The notes: a model not told the origin generated them from the letters alone. Counted from the first letter of the stretch, positions 7,054 through 16,251 are shown. The stretch is 40,964 nt of DNA from Terriglobales bacterium (GCA_021372245.1 JAJFUV010000264.1:1-40964), one strand, 5' to 3'. Numbers and translations are program-made.

Positions 7054-8475
7054 ATGATGCGCCTGGTTGCGCTTCTATTGTTGCCGCTCACACTCGCCTC
7101 CGCTGAGGGGTGGCTTGAAGTCCGCTCCGGCCCGTTTGAGGTGCTCACCGATGCCGGGAACCGCGCGGCGGGCCGTGCGATGGCCTACTGCGAACAACTG
7201 CGCGGCGCACTCGGAATGTCCTTCGGCAAGACCGAGTTGACAACCGTCTGGCCCATCCGCATCGTAGTCTTTCGAGACGCGCAGACGCTGTCGCGCTACC
7301 CTTCTTTGTTCATCGACGGGCGCGACGCACACCTCGGCGCCCTGGTTTCCGGTGTGCCCGTGCCGCGGGAATTCGCAGCCGGAATCGTCCGCATCCTGCT
7401 GCGCGACAACACGTCCGTCATGCCGGCCTCAATCGAAAACGGGCTCGTGGCGCTGTTCTCCACCCTGGACGTGAAGGGTGTGCGTGTCACGCTGGGCGCG
7501 CCGCCACCGCTTTCGGAACGCAACCTCGATTGGGCGCGGCTGCAGATGCTCGCAACCAACCCGGAGTACGGCGGCCGATTGCGGGTAATGCTAGGGAACC
7601 TCGGGCGCGGGGCGCCTTTGGACGCGTCCTGCAAGAATGCATTCGGCAGACCCATCGCCGATATCGACAAGGAAGCCGCCGCTTACCTCGCAGCCGGAGA
7701 TTTTCAAACCGCCGCCGTTTCGGCGCGGCCGATTGACCCGGACCATGACTACTATCCCAAGGAGGTGCCTCCGGCACGTATCGAAGCGGTACTCGCAGAG
7801 CTGCGTGGTAACCCTCTGCCCGAAGCCGAACCGGGCGCCCGCACCCTGGTCGCCATGGCTGAGAAGGAAGGAGACGCCGCCAAGGCGCGGGCGCTTCTCG
7901 ATCGCGCGATGAAGCTCAACCCGCACTGGGCCGAACCTCACGCTCGCCTGGCCATGCTGAAAACCGACGCGGACGAACGCGCGGTACATCTCAGGGCGGC
8001 GGCGAAACTAGATCCTCGCGGCCGTTACGAAGAAAAGGCCAGGGCTACGGAGGCCGCCGAGGAGGCCCGCATCGAAGAACAACGGAAGCGGGAGCTGGAA
8101 CGCATTCGGGAGGCCGAACTCGCGCGCGTCCGGGCCGCCGAGGAGAAAGCCAACCGCGCCGCGAAACCTCTGCCCCCGGGCGAGAAAGTCGAGCCCTGGT
8201 GGGACGGCCCGCGTCCCGACCGCAAGGTGGAAGGCCTGCTGGAGCGCGTGGACTGTATCCGCGGCACGGCGCGTCTTTCTGTGCGGGACCCGAACCGCGG
8301 CTTGATCCAATTGCTCATACGCGAGCCGGGGAAGGTGGCGTTGAGCGGCGCCAGGGATGCCACCCTCGCTTGCGGCCCGCAGCGCAAGCCGCGCCGCGTG
8401 ATCATCGAGTACTTTGCCAAGCCGGACAAGCAATCGGGGACCGCAGGTGAAGTCGCCACCGTGGAGTTCCGTTAG
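7054..8475 (+). CDS. Secreted protein with TPR-like and coiled-coil regions, function unknown
   Basis: A 473-residue protein with a cleavable signal peptide (about residues 1-18) and a following W-L-E-V-R-S-G-P-F-E-V segment, as in DUF1570-type secreted proteins of Acidobacteria and Planctomycetes. Residues about 260-325 look like tetratricopeptide repeats (A-L-L-D-R-A-M-K-L-N-P-H-W-A-E-P). They are followed by a strongly charged Glu/Arg/Ala coiled coil (about 325-370) and a small beta-rich C-terminal domain. No catalytic motif is evident and no H-E-x-x-H was found. The MFS gene starts directly after its stop, so the genes are likely cotranscribed. ATG at 7054 is followed by a second ATG that could be the true start. 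Confidence 0.7.
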   Translation: MMRLVALLLLPLTLASAEGWLEVRSGPFEVLTDAGNRAAGRAMAYCEQLRGALGMSFGKTELTTVWPIRIVVFRDAQTLSRYPSLFIDGRDAHLGALVSGVPVPREFAAGIVRILLRDNTSVMPASIENGLVALFSTLDVKGVRVTLGAPPPLSERNLDWARLQMLATNPEYGGRLRVMLGNLGRGAPLDASCKNAFGRPIADIDKEAAAYLAAGDFQTAAVSARPIDPDHDYYPKEVPPARIEAVLAELRGNPLPEAEPGARTLVAMAEKEGDAAKARALLDRAMKLNPHWAEPHARLAMLKTDADERAVHLRAAAKLDPRGRYEEKARATEAAEEARIEEQRKRELERIREAELARVRAAEEKANRAAKPLPPGEKVEPWWDGPRPDRKVEGLLERVDCIRGTARLSVRDPNRGLIQLLIREPGKVALSGARDATLACGPQRKPRRVIIEYFAKPDKQSGTAGEVATVEFR

Positions 8476-9663
8476 GTGACTCGCATCCCTCTGCGCTGGC
8501 TGATCCTGGGGGTTTTCGTCGGTTCCTCCGTGCTCAATTACTTGGACCGGCAGGTGCTCGCCGCCCTGGCCCCGCTGCTCTGCTCCGAGTTGCACCTGTC
8601 GAACGCCGACTACGGACTGATTCTCTCGGCCTTCTCGATCGTCTATGCCGCCGCTTCGCCCCTTGCCGGTCTTTTCATCGACCGCATCGGCCTCACTTAC
8701 GGCATCGCGCTGCTGGTGGCGCTATGGTCGGCCGCCGGCTCTTTCACCGGCATGATACAGGGCTTCGCCGGGATGCTGGTGTGCCGCGCCGTGCTTGGCG
8801 TCGCGCAATCGGGTGGGGTGCCGGCCACCGGCAAAGCGATCCGTCAGTACCTGAATCCCTCCGAGCGGGCCTTGGGCAACGGTGTCAGCCAGCTCGGCCT
8901 GAGCGTGGGCGCGATCCTTGCCCCGCCCTTGGCCACCTGGCTCGCACTGTCGTACGGCTGGCGTTCGGCATTTCTGGTCACGGGACTGCTCGGTCTACTT
9001 TGGATTCCGTTGTGGCTGGCCGCCGTCCGGCGCGTCCCGGCGCAGCAGGAAGCGCCCAAGGCCGACTGGCGGGGTGCTCGAGCAGTGCTAAGCGACCGGC
9101 GCTTGTGGGGACTCATTGCCGCCAACGTCCTTTCGATGGTCGGCTACTCTCTGTGGAGCAATTGGACGACGGTGTACCTGGTGGAAGCGCATCGCCTGAG
9201 CCTGGCAGAAGCAGCGCGTTACGCGTGGTTGCCGCCGTTGGTGTCGAATCTCGGCGGCCTGCTGGGCGGATGGCTGTCGTTGCGCCTGATCCGCCGGAAG
9301 GTAGAACCGGTCGAGGCGCGCTACCGCGTATGTTTGTGGGCGGGTCTGGCTGCGCTGGCGACAGCGGCCATCCCCATCGTCGATAGTCCGTGGCTGGCCA
9401 TCGCGCTGGTTTCGTTCAGCTTCTTTACGGTGGCGGGCTTCAGCGTTAACCTGTACACCATGCCGCTGGATGTGTTCGCTCCGTCGCAGGCGGCCTTCAG
9501 CGTCTCATTGCTCACGGCGGCGTACGGCGCAATGCAGACGGTGGTGTCTCCATTGATTGGCGCTTCCATCGACCGTTACGGCTTTGCGCCCGCGTGTCTG
9601 GCCTCCGCAGTGGCGCCGATAGTCGCCGTGGGGATCTTGAGATTGACAAGGAGACGTTCGTGA
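8476..9663 (+). CDS. Major facilitator superfamily transporter, anion:cation symporter-like
   Basis: A 395-residue, 12-helix MFS protein with the N-Y-L-D-R-Q motif in helix 1 (residues about 21-26), typical of the anion:cation symporter family that carries hexuronates and other organic acids, and a G-x-x-x-D-R-x-G loop motif between helices 2 and 3. The GTG start directly follows the TAG of the TPR gene. Its own stop overlaps the GTG of the next gene (GTGA). The substrate is not readable from sequence; a sugar acid is plausible given the family. Confidence 0.88.
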   Translation: MTRIPLRWLILGVFVGSSVLNYLDRQVLAALAPLLCSELHLSNADYGLILSAFSIVYAAASPLAGLFIDRIGLTYGIALLVALWSAAGSFTGMIQGFAGMLVCRAVLGVAQSGGVPATGKAIRQYLNPSERALGNGVSQLGLSVGAILAPPLATWLALSYGWRSAFLVTGLLGLLWIPLWLAAVRRVPAQQEAPKADWRGARAVLSDRRLWGLIAANVLSMVGYSLWSNWTTVYLVEAHRLSLAEAARYAWLPPLVSNLGGLLGGWLSLRLIRRKVEPVEARYRVCLWAGLAALATAAIPIVDSPWLAIALVSFSFFTVAGFSVNLYTMPLDVFAPSQAAFSVSLLTAAYGAMQTVVSPLIGASIDRYGFAPACLASAVAPIVAVGILRLTRRRS

Positions 9664-11780
9664 GCGGGCTCAGGAAATCGCTGAAGACCTTAGTGTTCAA
9701 GTTGTTGGGAAAAGAGCCCGAGGCCGTTGTGCTGCATTTCTGGTCCGGAGATGCGACGCTCGCCCGCCGGATGAGCGCAGAAGTGCTCGCCCTTCTGCCG
9801 GATCGCCGCCACTACCTCATAACTTCGGGGACACGCCACGCACCTCAGGAATTACCTCAACTATCAGTCGTAAGATTACAGCCAGCTTCCACTTGGTCGA
9901 TGGAGCGGCAGTTGCGCCGGCAATTCAGGCATCAGCGTATCGGCATGTCCACGGTCCTGTTTACGGCGGACGCGGACTTCGCGCCGCTGCGCCGCGCGGC
10001 CTGTCTGCTGGCCCCGCGCAAGGTGCTGGCTTACAACACCCAACTGGAACGCCACCACCTGCGGCTGAGCACCTGGATTGCCTCGTGGCTGTTCCTGCGC
10101 GGCGTGCCCCTGGACCGGATCTACTTGCGGCCGAAGTGGTTGTGCCCGTTCAAGCGGGACCGCACCGTGCCTTCCTCCAAGGTCCAGGTGTTCGAGGGCC
10201 GCCCGCCTAGTGCCGCGCGTCCGAAGGTGGCAGTGGTTTCGCCGTACTTTCCTTACCCGCTTTCGCACGGAGGCGCGGTGCGCATCTACAACCTATTGCG
10301 GGACGCCGCGCGCGATTTCGACATCTACCTCCTGGCTTTTGCCGAACAGACGCAGTTGAACGACGCGGCTCCCGTGATGGAATTCTGCGCGAAGGCGGCT
10401 CTGTTCGACATGCCGCGGTACCGCGAGCCGCGCTGGGCGAGCGTGCTTCCACCGGAGGTCCACGAGTTCCGTTCCGAGCTTGTTCAGCGCACTCTGGAGC
10501 GCTGGAAGAAGGAGTACTCGATCGACATGGTCCAGGTAGAGTACACGCCGCTGGCAACTTACGGCGGCGACGTGCTGGTGGAGCACGACGTCACCTTCGA
10601 CCTTTACGCGCAGGTACGGGAGAAGCAGCGCACGCTCTCCGCGCGCTGGGACTTCTGGCGCTGGCATCGTTTCGAGAGCCAGGCGGCGAGGCGATTCGCA
10701 CGCGTCGTATTCATGTCCGAAAAGGACGCCGCACAGTTGCCGCATCCGGGCGCCGCGGTGATCGCTAACGGCGTGGACGTCGAGCGTTATATCCCGCGGC
10801 CGGAACCGCCCTCGCCGCGACTGCTTTTCATCGGCTCGTTCCGGCACTTCCCGAACATCGTGGCCTACCAGTTCCTTGTGGAGCAGGTTTGGCCGCTCAT
10901 CAAGCAGCGCTTCCCTGCCCTAGCCGTGACCGTGGTGGCGGGGCCGGACTACGAGCGACACTGGCGCGAACACACCCGGACCATCGAGATTCCCAGGGAC
11001 GAGCGCATCCGTCTGGAGGGATTCGTTCGCGACGTGCGGCCCCTGTACGCCGAGGCTACGCTGGTCGTCGTGCCGACCCTGGTTTCGGCGGGCACGAACG
11101 TGAAGGTGCTGGAGGCCATGGCGATGGAGCGGGCCGTGGTTTCGACGCCCTCGGGCTGCGCCGGCATCGCCATCAAGTATGGTGAGAGCGTGTGGATCGG
11201 CGCGACGGCGCAGGAGTTCGCCGAAGGGATTGCGCGGCTGCTGGAAGATGCCGCCCTGCGCCGCGGCATCGCGTCGAACGCCCTCCATATCGCCCACGAG
11301 CAGTACGACTGGCGGGCCCTCGGTGCCGCGCAGCGCCGGTTGTGGAAGGACATCCTGGCGTCCCGGCTGCGACTGCGGCTCGCAACGGCCGATGACCTGG
11401 AAGCCGTCCGAGGCATTCAGGATCGGGCCACGGAGGCTTCGCACTGGGACCCGGCGCGCTATCTCGATTACTCGACTACCGTCGCGTTGTGCGGCGGCGT
11501 CGTGGCCGGCTTTCTGGTCGCGCGCCGCACCACACACGACGAAACCGAGATCCTGAACCTGGCCGTGGCGCCGGAGTTCCGCCGTCGCGGTGTGGCCACG
11601 CGCCTCATGATGGATTGCTTCGACCGTATGCCGGGAACATACTTCCTGGAGGTCCGCGCTTCAAACACGGCGGCACAGGCGCTCTATGCAGGGCTGAAGT
11701 TCGCTCCGGCCGGGAGACGGCCACGGTACTATGACAATCCGGTTGAAGACGCGGTTGTCATGCGGCGAGAGTCATGTTAA
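9660..11780 (+). CDS. GT4 glycosyltransferase fused to a RimI-like N-acetyltransferase
   Basis: A 706-residue three-part protein. Residues 1-185 form a domain I do not recognise. Residues about 189-560 form a GT-B fold glycosyltransferase: an N-terminal V-V-S-P-Y-F-P-Y-P-x-S-H-G-G-A segment, a nucleotide-side G-T-N-V-K-V-L-E-A-M-A motif of group 1 (GT4) enzymes and an R-L-L-F-I-G-S-F strand. Residues about 570-706 form a GNAT domain with the acetyl-CoA loop R-R-R-G-V-A-T-R-L and the L-E-V-R-A-S-N-x-x-A-x-x-L-Y motif of RimI-type acetyltransferases. The GTG at 9660 overlaps the MFS stop; an in-frame start at 9594 lies inside that gene. It may make and modify a surface glycan, or these are two linked activities. 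Confidence 0.82.
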   Translation: MSGLRKSLKTLVFKLLGKEPEAVVLHFWSGDATLARRMSAEVLALLPDRRHYLITSGTRHAPQELPQLSVVRLQPASTWSMERQLRRQFRHQRIGMSTVLFTADADFAPLRRAACLLAPRKVLAYNTQLERHHLRLSTWIASWLFLRGVPLDRIYLRPKWLCPFKRDRTVPSSKVQVFEGRPPSAARPKVAVVSPYFPYPLSHGGAVRIYNLLRDAARDFDIYLLAFAEQTQLNDAAPVMEFCAKAALFDMPRYREPRWASVLPPEVHEFRSELVQRTLERWKKEYSIDMVQVEYTPLATYGGDVLVEHDVTFDLYAQVREKQRTLSARWDFWRWHRFESQAARRFARVVFMSEKDAAQLPHPGAAVIANGVDVERYIPRPEPPSPRLLFIGSFRHFPNIVAYQFLVEQVWPLIKQRFPALAVTVVAGPDYERHWREHTRTIEIPRDERIRLEGFVRDVRPLYAEATLVVVPTLVSAGTNVKVLEAMAMERAVVSTPSGCAGIAIKYGESVWIGATAQEFAEGIARLLEDAALRRGIASNALHIAHEQYDWRALGAAQRRLWKDILASRLRLRLATADDLEAVRGIQDRATEASHWDPARYLDYSTTVALCGGVVAGFLVARRTTHDETEILNLAVAPEFRRRGVATRLMMDCFDRMPGTYFLEVRASNTAAQALYAGLKFAPAGRRPRYYDNPVEDAVVMRRESC

Positions 11781-11915
11781 GTTCAAATTGCGGTTGGCCC
11801 ACCAAGCCTACCGTGAACGAGCGGTATCAATGACGTTTCGAGCAAGTTTCAGCCGCGCCGGCGATCGGGAGCATTCGCAAGGCCGCGGCCACGTCACGAA
11901 GGAGGCACCCCCCAG

Positions 11916-12149
11916 ATGGTGAAAACCACGGATGAACTTAAGGCGCATCTGATGGAGACAAACGAGCAGTTCCGGCTCCTTGCACAGCAGCATTCAGACT
12001 ACTCCAAAAGACTCGACGAACTTGAATTGCGGTCACACCTCTCTGCGGACGAACAGGTGGAGGAAGTGAAGCTGAAGAAGATGAAGCTTCGCCTGAAAGA
12101 TCAGATGCAGGAGATGATGAACCGCTACCGCGCCGAACAGCCCGCGTAG
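11916..12149 (+). CDS. DUF465/YdcH-family small protein
   Basis: A 77-residue, highly charged protein predicted to be two helices forming a hairpin (L-K-L-K-K-M-K-L-R-L-K-D-Q-M), the pattern of the DUF465 (YdcH) family; no biochemical role is established. A good ribosome binding site (AAGGAGGC) precedes the ATG and a strong terminator follows at 12190-12219, so it is probably a single-gene unit. The 135 bases upstream hold no other gene and I could not fix its promoter. Confidence 0.82.
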   Translation: MVKTTDELKAHLMETNEQFRLLAQQHSDYSKRLDELELRSHLSADEQVEEVKLKKMKLRLKDQMQEMMNRYRAEQPA

Positions 12150-12189
12150 CGGCTTCATCAGGTGCGCTGGAATCCGCTTGTGTTTTGAG

Positions 12190-12219
12190 CCCGGTCCGGA
12201 TAATACGGACCGGGTTTTT
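12190..12219 (+). terminator. Intrinsic terminator after the DUF465 gene
   Basis: CCCGGTCCG (12190-12198) and CGGACCGGG (12206-12214) form a perfect 9-bp stem with a seven-base loop, followed by TTTTTG. It lies 40 bases after the DUF465 stop codon and before the promoter of the DUF4838 gene. Confidence 0.92.
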
Positions 12220-12229
12220 GTTTCTCGGG

Positions 12230-12235
12230 TACTAT
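12230..12235 (+). promoter_or_regulatory. Candidate -10 box for the DUF4838 gene
   Basis: TACTAT stands exactly six bases before the GTG at 12242 with no Shine-Dalgarno sequence between, the arrangement expected for a leaderless mRNA. Confidence 0.4.
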
Positions 12236-12241
12236 ATCTGG

Positions 12242-13804
12242 GTGATTCGTACCTTCGTAGTACTGCCGCTGGCCCTCGCGGTTTGCTCCGCCGGACCAAT
12301 CGCGCTCACTCGCAACGGGCGATCGGATTACACGATCGCTGTTGCCGGGAACGCTCCCGCGCCGGAGCGGCGCGCCGCCGAAGAGCTTCAGCGCTTCCTT
12401 GCGGAGATATCCGGCGCGAGGCTGCCGATCGCCAACCAGTGCGCGTCCAAGCGTTGCATCCAGGTCGGCTCGTCTTTCGCACACCGGCCGTTCGGTCCGG
12501 AAGAGTACTGGCTGAGGACCGATGGCGAAACACTGATCGTCACCGGAGGCCGCCCCCGTGGGACACTCTACGGCGTTTATACGCTGCTCGACAAACTCGG
12601 CTGCCGCTGGTACACCACGGAGGTCAGCCGGATCCCGAAACGGCCGGATATAGTGGTCGCGCCCTTGGACGAGAGCCGGAAGCCGGACTTCGAGTACCGC
12701 GAACCATTTTTCACTGAGGCGTTCGACCGGGATTGGGCGGCACGCAACCGTGTGAACGGGAACTCCTCCCGTTTGGACGCGACCACCGGCGGCAAGGTGC
12801 AGTATTACCCCTTCGTGCACAGTTTCGACCGGCTGGTGCCGCCGGAGAAGTACTTCAGGGATCATCCCGAGTATTATTCACTGATTGACGGTAAGCGGCG
12901 GCCTGATCAGCTTTGCCTTACCAACCCGGAGGTGGCACGGATCGCCACGGCCACCGTCTTCGAATGGATCCGCACACATCCGGACGCCACCATCTTTTCG
13001 GTTTCGCAGAACGATGGCGACGGCTGGTGCGAATGCGACCAGTGCCGCCGCGTTGAACGCGAGGAGGGCAACGTACATCAAGGGCCGATCCTGCGCTTTG
13101 TGAATGCCGTGGCGGCCGCGGTCGGCGCCAGGCACCCGCACGTGCTGGTCGATACCCTGGCCTACCACTACTCCGAGGCTCCGCCCGCCAAGGTTCGGCC
13201 GCTTCCGAACGTCCGCGTACGGTTGTGCGCCTATGACTTGTGTGCGGCTCATCCGTACGGACAGTGCGACTATAACGAAAGCGCCCGCAGAAACCTGGTA
13301 GCGTGGTCGCGGATCACGAACCAGCTCTACGTCTGGCACTACAACGCCAACTTCCACAACTACCTTCCTCCATTCCCGGATTTCGACGAACTGGCAGCGG
13401 ACGTTCCCTACTATAAGCGCCACGGTGTGGTGGGGTTGTTCATGCAAGGCGCCACCCCGCACGGTGGCGGCGGCGAAAATGCCGAGTTGCGGGCCTGGGT
13501 GCTCTCGCGCCTGCTCTGGGACACGACCACAGACGCTCAGGCGGCCGTGAATGAGTTTATTGACGCCGTTTACGGGAAAGCCGCGCCCTACCTGCGCGCC
13601 TACCACGAACTGCTGCACCGCGAGGTCCGGCCCGCCCCGGCGGGACTCGGTGGACATTTGTGGATCTTTGGAGGCCGGAGTTCTCCTCCGGCTTCGAACC
13701 GGAAGCGCGCGAGTTGTTTGAGAAAGCCGCGGCGGCCGCCGAAAACGACGCAGTGCGGCGCCGCGTCGCCAAGGCCCGGCTGCCGCTGGATTACTATGAG
13801 CTGA
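12242..13804 (+). CDS. DUF4838 domain protein, N-terminal part of a frameshifted gene
   Basis: The frame has a signal peptide (residues 1-18) and an N-terminal domain like that of alpha-glucuronidases and GH20 enzymes (R-R-A-A-E-E-L-Q-R-F-L-A-E-I-S-G-A). A DUF4838 core follows, containing F-S-V-S-Q-N-D-G-D-G-W-C-E-C-D-Q-C. DUF4838 proteins are probably exported glycan-active enzymes. After about position 13668 (H-L-W-I-F) this frame becomes low-quality Arg/Pro/Ser sequence, while the next frame carries the coherent continuation, so the last 45 or so codons are not real. The GTG at 12242 was chosen because it opens a signal peptide; the in-frame start at 12185 would put the terminator stem inside the gene. 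Confidence 0.72.
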   Translation: MIRTFVVLPLALAVCSAGPIALTRNGRSDYTIAVAGNAPAPERRAAEELQRFLAEISGARLPIANQCASKRCIQVGSSFAHRPFGPEEYWLRTDGETLIVTGGRPRGTLYGVYTLLDKLGCRWYTTEVSRIPKRPDIVVAPLDESRKPDFEYREPFFTEAFDRDWAARNRVNGNSSRLDATTGGKVQYYPFVHSFDRLVPPEKYFRDHPEYYSLIDGKRRPDQLCLTNPEVARIATATVFEWIRTHPDATIFSVSQNDGDGWCECDQCRRVEREEGNVHQGPILRFVNAVAAAVGARHPHVLVDTLAYHYSEAPPAKVRPLPNVRVRLCAYDLCAAHPYGQCDYNESARRNLVAWSRITNQLYVWHYNANFHNYLPPFPDFDELAADVPYYKRHGVVGLFMQGATPHGGGGENAELRAWVLSRLLWDTTTDAQAAVNEFIDAVYGKAAPYLRAYHELLHREVRPAPAGLGGHLWIFGGRSSPPASNRKRASCLRKPRRPPKTTQCGAASPRPGCRWITMS

Positions 13805-14688
13805 TCCGCGAACGCACCTTCCAGTTCCGGGACGGCGTTTACGCCCCGGCAGACGCGACGCGGCTTCGCCAACGTCTGGAAGCCTTCTTCAATATGCTCC
13901 GCGGGTATGGCATGCAATCGATCCACGAAGGACAGCATTTCGATTGGGATGAATCACAGTGGGCCAAGTACCTCAAGCCTTTCCCCTTTGTCACGCTGGA
14001 GGACGACAAGCTGCGGGCCGACATCGTGCCGGAGCTAAACGGGCGGGTGCTGCGTTTGATCGATAAGCCGAGTGGCCTGGACCTGGTGCACCATCCCAGA
14101 CCTGGAGAGCGCGACTATCCCAACGGGGGCGGTTTCACGGTTTGGGTGCAAGCCGACTACAAGAGCAAGCCGCTCGCGGCCACCTGGCGGTTGGCGAACG
14201 CCGCGCCGCCCCGCGAAGCAGTGGTAGAGGGGATAGCGGCAAATGGACTGCGGCTGTTCCGGACATATCGTCTCGAAAACGGAGTGCTGAGGTCGACGAC
14301 GCGCGTCGAGAACCCGACCGCGCAACCGATAGAATTCGTGATCCAGGCGCGCGCGTTTCTGAGCGCCCCGGAACTGGGCTTCTCGTTCGGTGAAGCGGGT
14401 GGGGCCTGGACCGACCGGACTCTCCGCGCCCCGGGTACGCCGCCGGCAGGTTCGCAAATGTTCGGGGGCGCTGCAAGACCAGCGGGCGCATGGGCGGTGT
14501 GGCGCCCGGAAGCGGGTCTCCGCCTGGTCAACCGCTTTTCGCCTGAGCAAGTCGCGCGCTGCGTGGTGGACTGGTCGGTGCGAGGTGCGAAGCGCTCTTC
14601 CTTGAATCTGTATTCACCGCGCGCGACGCTGGCGCCCTGCGAATCCATTGAGCTGCGCTCGGATTACCACGCCATGCGCGTTCGCTAA
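13660..14688 (+). CDS. C-terminal part of the frameshifted DUF4838 gene
   Basis: This frame, 342 codons from GTG at 13660, continues the DUF4838 protein: a helical P-E-F-S-S-G-F-E-P-E-A-R-E-L-F-E-K-A segment follows on from the H-L-W-I-F of the other frame. A beta-rich C-terminal domain of about 220 residues follows, resembling the accessory sandwich domains of glycoside hydrolases. No ribosome binding site precedes the GTG and there is no signal peptide, so independent expression is unlikely. Joined, the two parts would give about 815 residues. A single-base indel near 13665-13670, from mutation or sequencing error, explains the break. Confidence 0.68.
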   Translation: MDLWRPEFSSGFEPEARELFEKAAAAAENDAVRRRVAKARLPLDYYELIRERTFQFRDGVYAPADATRLRQRLEAFFNMLRGYGMQSIHEGQHFDWDESQWAKYLKPFPFVTLEDDKLRADIVPELNGRVLRLIDKPSGLDLVHHPRPGERDYPNGGGFTVWVQADYKSKPLAATWRLANAAPPREAVVEGIAANGLRLFRTYRLENGVLRSTTRVENPTAQPIEFVIQARAFLSAPELGFSFGEAGGAWTDRTLRAPGTPPAGSQMFGGAARPAGAWAVWRPEAGLRLVNRFSPEQVARCVVDWSVRGAKRSSLNLYSPRATLAPCESIELRSDYHAMRVR

Positions 14689-14700
14689 GATAGTTCCGAT

Positions 14701-15483
14701 ATGTCCAGCAACCGTCCCCTGGCCGCTGTCACGGGCGCTTCGGCCGGCCTCGGCGCCACCTTCGCCCGTAAACTCGCCGCTCGCGGTTACGATCTCCTGT
14801 TGATCGCCCGCAGGCGCGACCGGCTGGAGCAACTGGCCGCGGAACTGCCGGTTCAGTGCGAGATCATCCAGGCCGACCTCACGAAAGACGACGAAGTGGA
14901 CAAGGTCGCGGCGCGGCTGCGCGAGGCGGCGAATCTCGAACTGCTGGTGAACAACGCGGGTTTCGGCACGATCACGCGCTTTCTCCAGACGCCGCCTGCA
15001 CTCGCCGAAAGCATGCACCGCCTGCACATCCTGGCCTTGATGCGCCTCACGCACGCAGCGGTCCCCGGCATGGTCGCCAGGAGTAAGGGCGCCGTCATCA
15101 ATGTCGCTTCGGTGGCCGGGTTCTGGCTCTCGCCCGGAGGCATCTACAGCGCCAGCAAGCAGTGGGTGAACGCCTTCTCCGAATGCCTCTATATGGAACT
15201 CAAGCAGGCCGGCTCGCCGGTGCGTGTGCAGGCATTGTGCCCAGGGTTCACATATACCGAGTTTCACGACGTCGCCAACATGGACCGCGGCGCTATCCCC
15301 AAGAGTTGGTGGTTCGACGCCGATTTCGTGGTGGAGGAATCGCTGCGGGGGCTAGACAAAGGCAAGCTGTTCGTAGTGCCGTCGCTCAGGTACAAATTCG
15401 TCGTCTGGTTATCCGGCCTCCTGCCTCGCTGTTGCCGGCAGTGGCTGGCGCTCCGCCTGCCCAAGCGGCGGCCCATGCGTTGA
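14701..15483 (+). CDS. Short-chain dehydrogenase/reductase
   Basis: A 260-residue classical SDR with the cofactor motif T-G-A-S-A-G-L-G (residues 11-18), the N-N-A-G motif, a catalytic serine (V-A-S-V-A-G) and Y-S-A-S-K. The Arg-rich segment after the second strand (A-R-R-R-D-R) suggests NADP(H). The C-terminus has a hydrophobic stretch, V-V-W-L-S-G-L-L-P, that may touch the membrane, as in the DltE/YqjQ-like group. The substrate is unknown. It has a GATAGT box six bases before the ATG and no Shine-Dalgarno. Its TGA abuts the TCA of the convergent DnaC-like gene in a TGATCA palindrome. Confidence 0.88.
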   Translation: MSSNRPLAAVTGASAGLGATFARKLAARGYDLLLIARRRDRLEQLAAELPVQCEIIQADLTKDDEVDKVAARLREAANLELLVNNAGFGTITRFLQTPPALAESMHRLHILALMRLTHAAVPGMVARSKGAVINVASVAGFWLSPGGIYSASKQWVNAFSECLYMELKQAGSPVRVQALCPGFTYTEFHDVANMDRGAIPKSWWFDADFVVEESLRGLDKGKLFVVPSLRYKFVVWLSGLLPRCCRQWLALRLPKRRPMR

Positions 15484-16251
15484 TCAACGCTGCGGACGGC
15501 GCAGCCGGTAGTCTTCCACTTGCGGCATGCGGATGACTCGGCACATTTCAAACAGCCGAGAGCGCGCCCGAATGCCGATACGTTCGGCGAGCGTCACGCG
15601 CGCGTATACCTTCATGCCGGCGCCCGCGCCGCGCTCCACCACCGTGCTTCCCGCATCCGGATCCGGCAGGTTCGTCGTGGCAATCAGCGGCTTCCGGTTG
15701 TTGCAGCGATAGGTGACGATGGACGTCACGGTATCTTCCACCCAATCGGTGACGCGGTGGGCGCCCAGATCGTCAAGCAGCAGAATCTCCGCGTCCAACG
15801 CCGTGCGGTAGGCCTCGCGATCGCTCTGGCCGCTCGCGGCATCGTAGCCCGCCCGGATGCGCTCCAGCAAATTCTGATAGTCGAAAAACAATCCTTCGAA
15901 GCCGCGGGAAATCAGAATGTTGAGCGCCGCCACGGCCAGGTGCGTCTTTCCCGTGCCGGGCTCGCCGATCAGCAACAGACCCGGCTTCTCGGTGTTTGGA
16001 AATTCGCGGGCGTACGACCGCACAGTGAGCAGCGTCCCTGCCAGGGCGCGGTGGGCCATCGGGTTGTCCTGCGGGAGCACGAAATTGTCCAGCGACGCAT
16101 TCTTGTAAAGGGGCGGGATGCCGGCGTTCGCTTCGATGGTGCGCATTCGCTCGGCTGCGGCGCAGTCACATCGCTCGGCCGCCGTCAGGCCATCCTGCTC
16201 CGTTACAATCCAACCCGTACCTCCGCACTTCCTGCAAATCTGGTCGTTCAT
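15484..16251 (-). CDS. DnaC/IstB-like AAA+ ATPase with N-terminal zinc finger
   Basis: A 255-residue protein. The N-terminus has C-R-K-C-G-G-T-G-W and a later C-D-C, a likely zinc site. The AAA+ core has Walker A G-E-P-G-T-G-K-T-H and Walker B E-I-L-L-L-D-D-L-G-A, followed by an A-T-T-N-L sensor. It resembles the DnaC/DnaI helicase-loader family used at replication or primosome assembly; no transposase is nearby, so an IstB role is unlikely. The ATG at 16251 opens the zinc motif; an 11-residue in-frame extension is possible. A TACAAT box sits 10 bases upstream (16267-16262), divergent from the fur gene. Confidence 0.85.
   Translation of the reverse strand: MNDQICRKCGGTGWIVTEQDGLTAAERCDCAAAERMRTIEANAGIPPLYKNASLDNFVLPQDNPMAHRALAGTLLTVRSYAREFPNTEKPGLLLIGEPGTGKTHLAVAALNILISRGFEGLFFDYQNLLERIRAGYDAASGQSDREAYRTALDAEILLLDDLGAHRVTDWVEDTVTSIVTYRCNNRKPLIATTNLPDPDAGSTVVERGAGAGMKVYARVTLAERIGIRARSRLFEMCRVIRMPQVEDYRLRRPQR

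Noticed and set aside
13655..13675. Programmed ribosomal frameshift in the DUF4838 gene
   Set aside because: No slippery heptamer or downstream stem is apparent; a simple indel is more likely.
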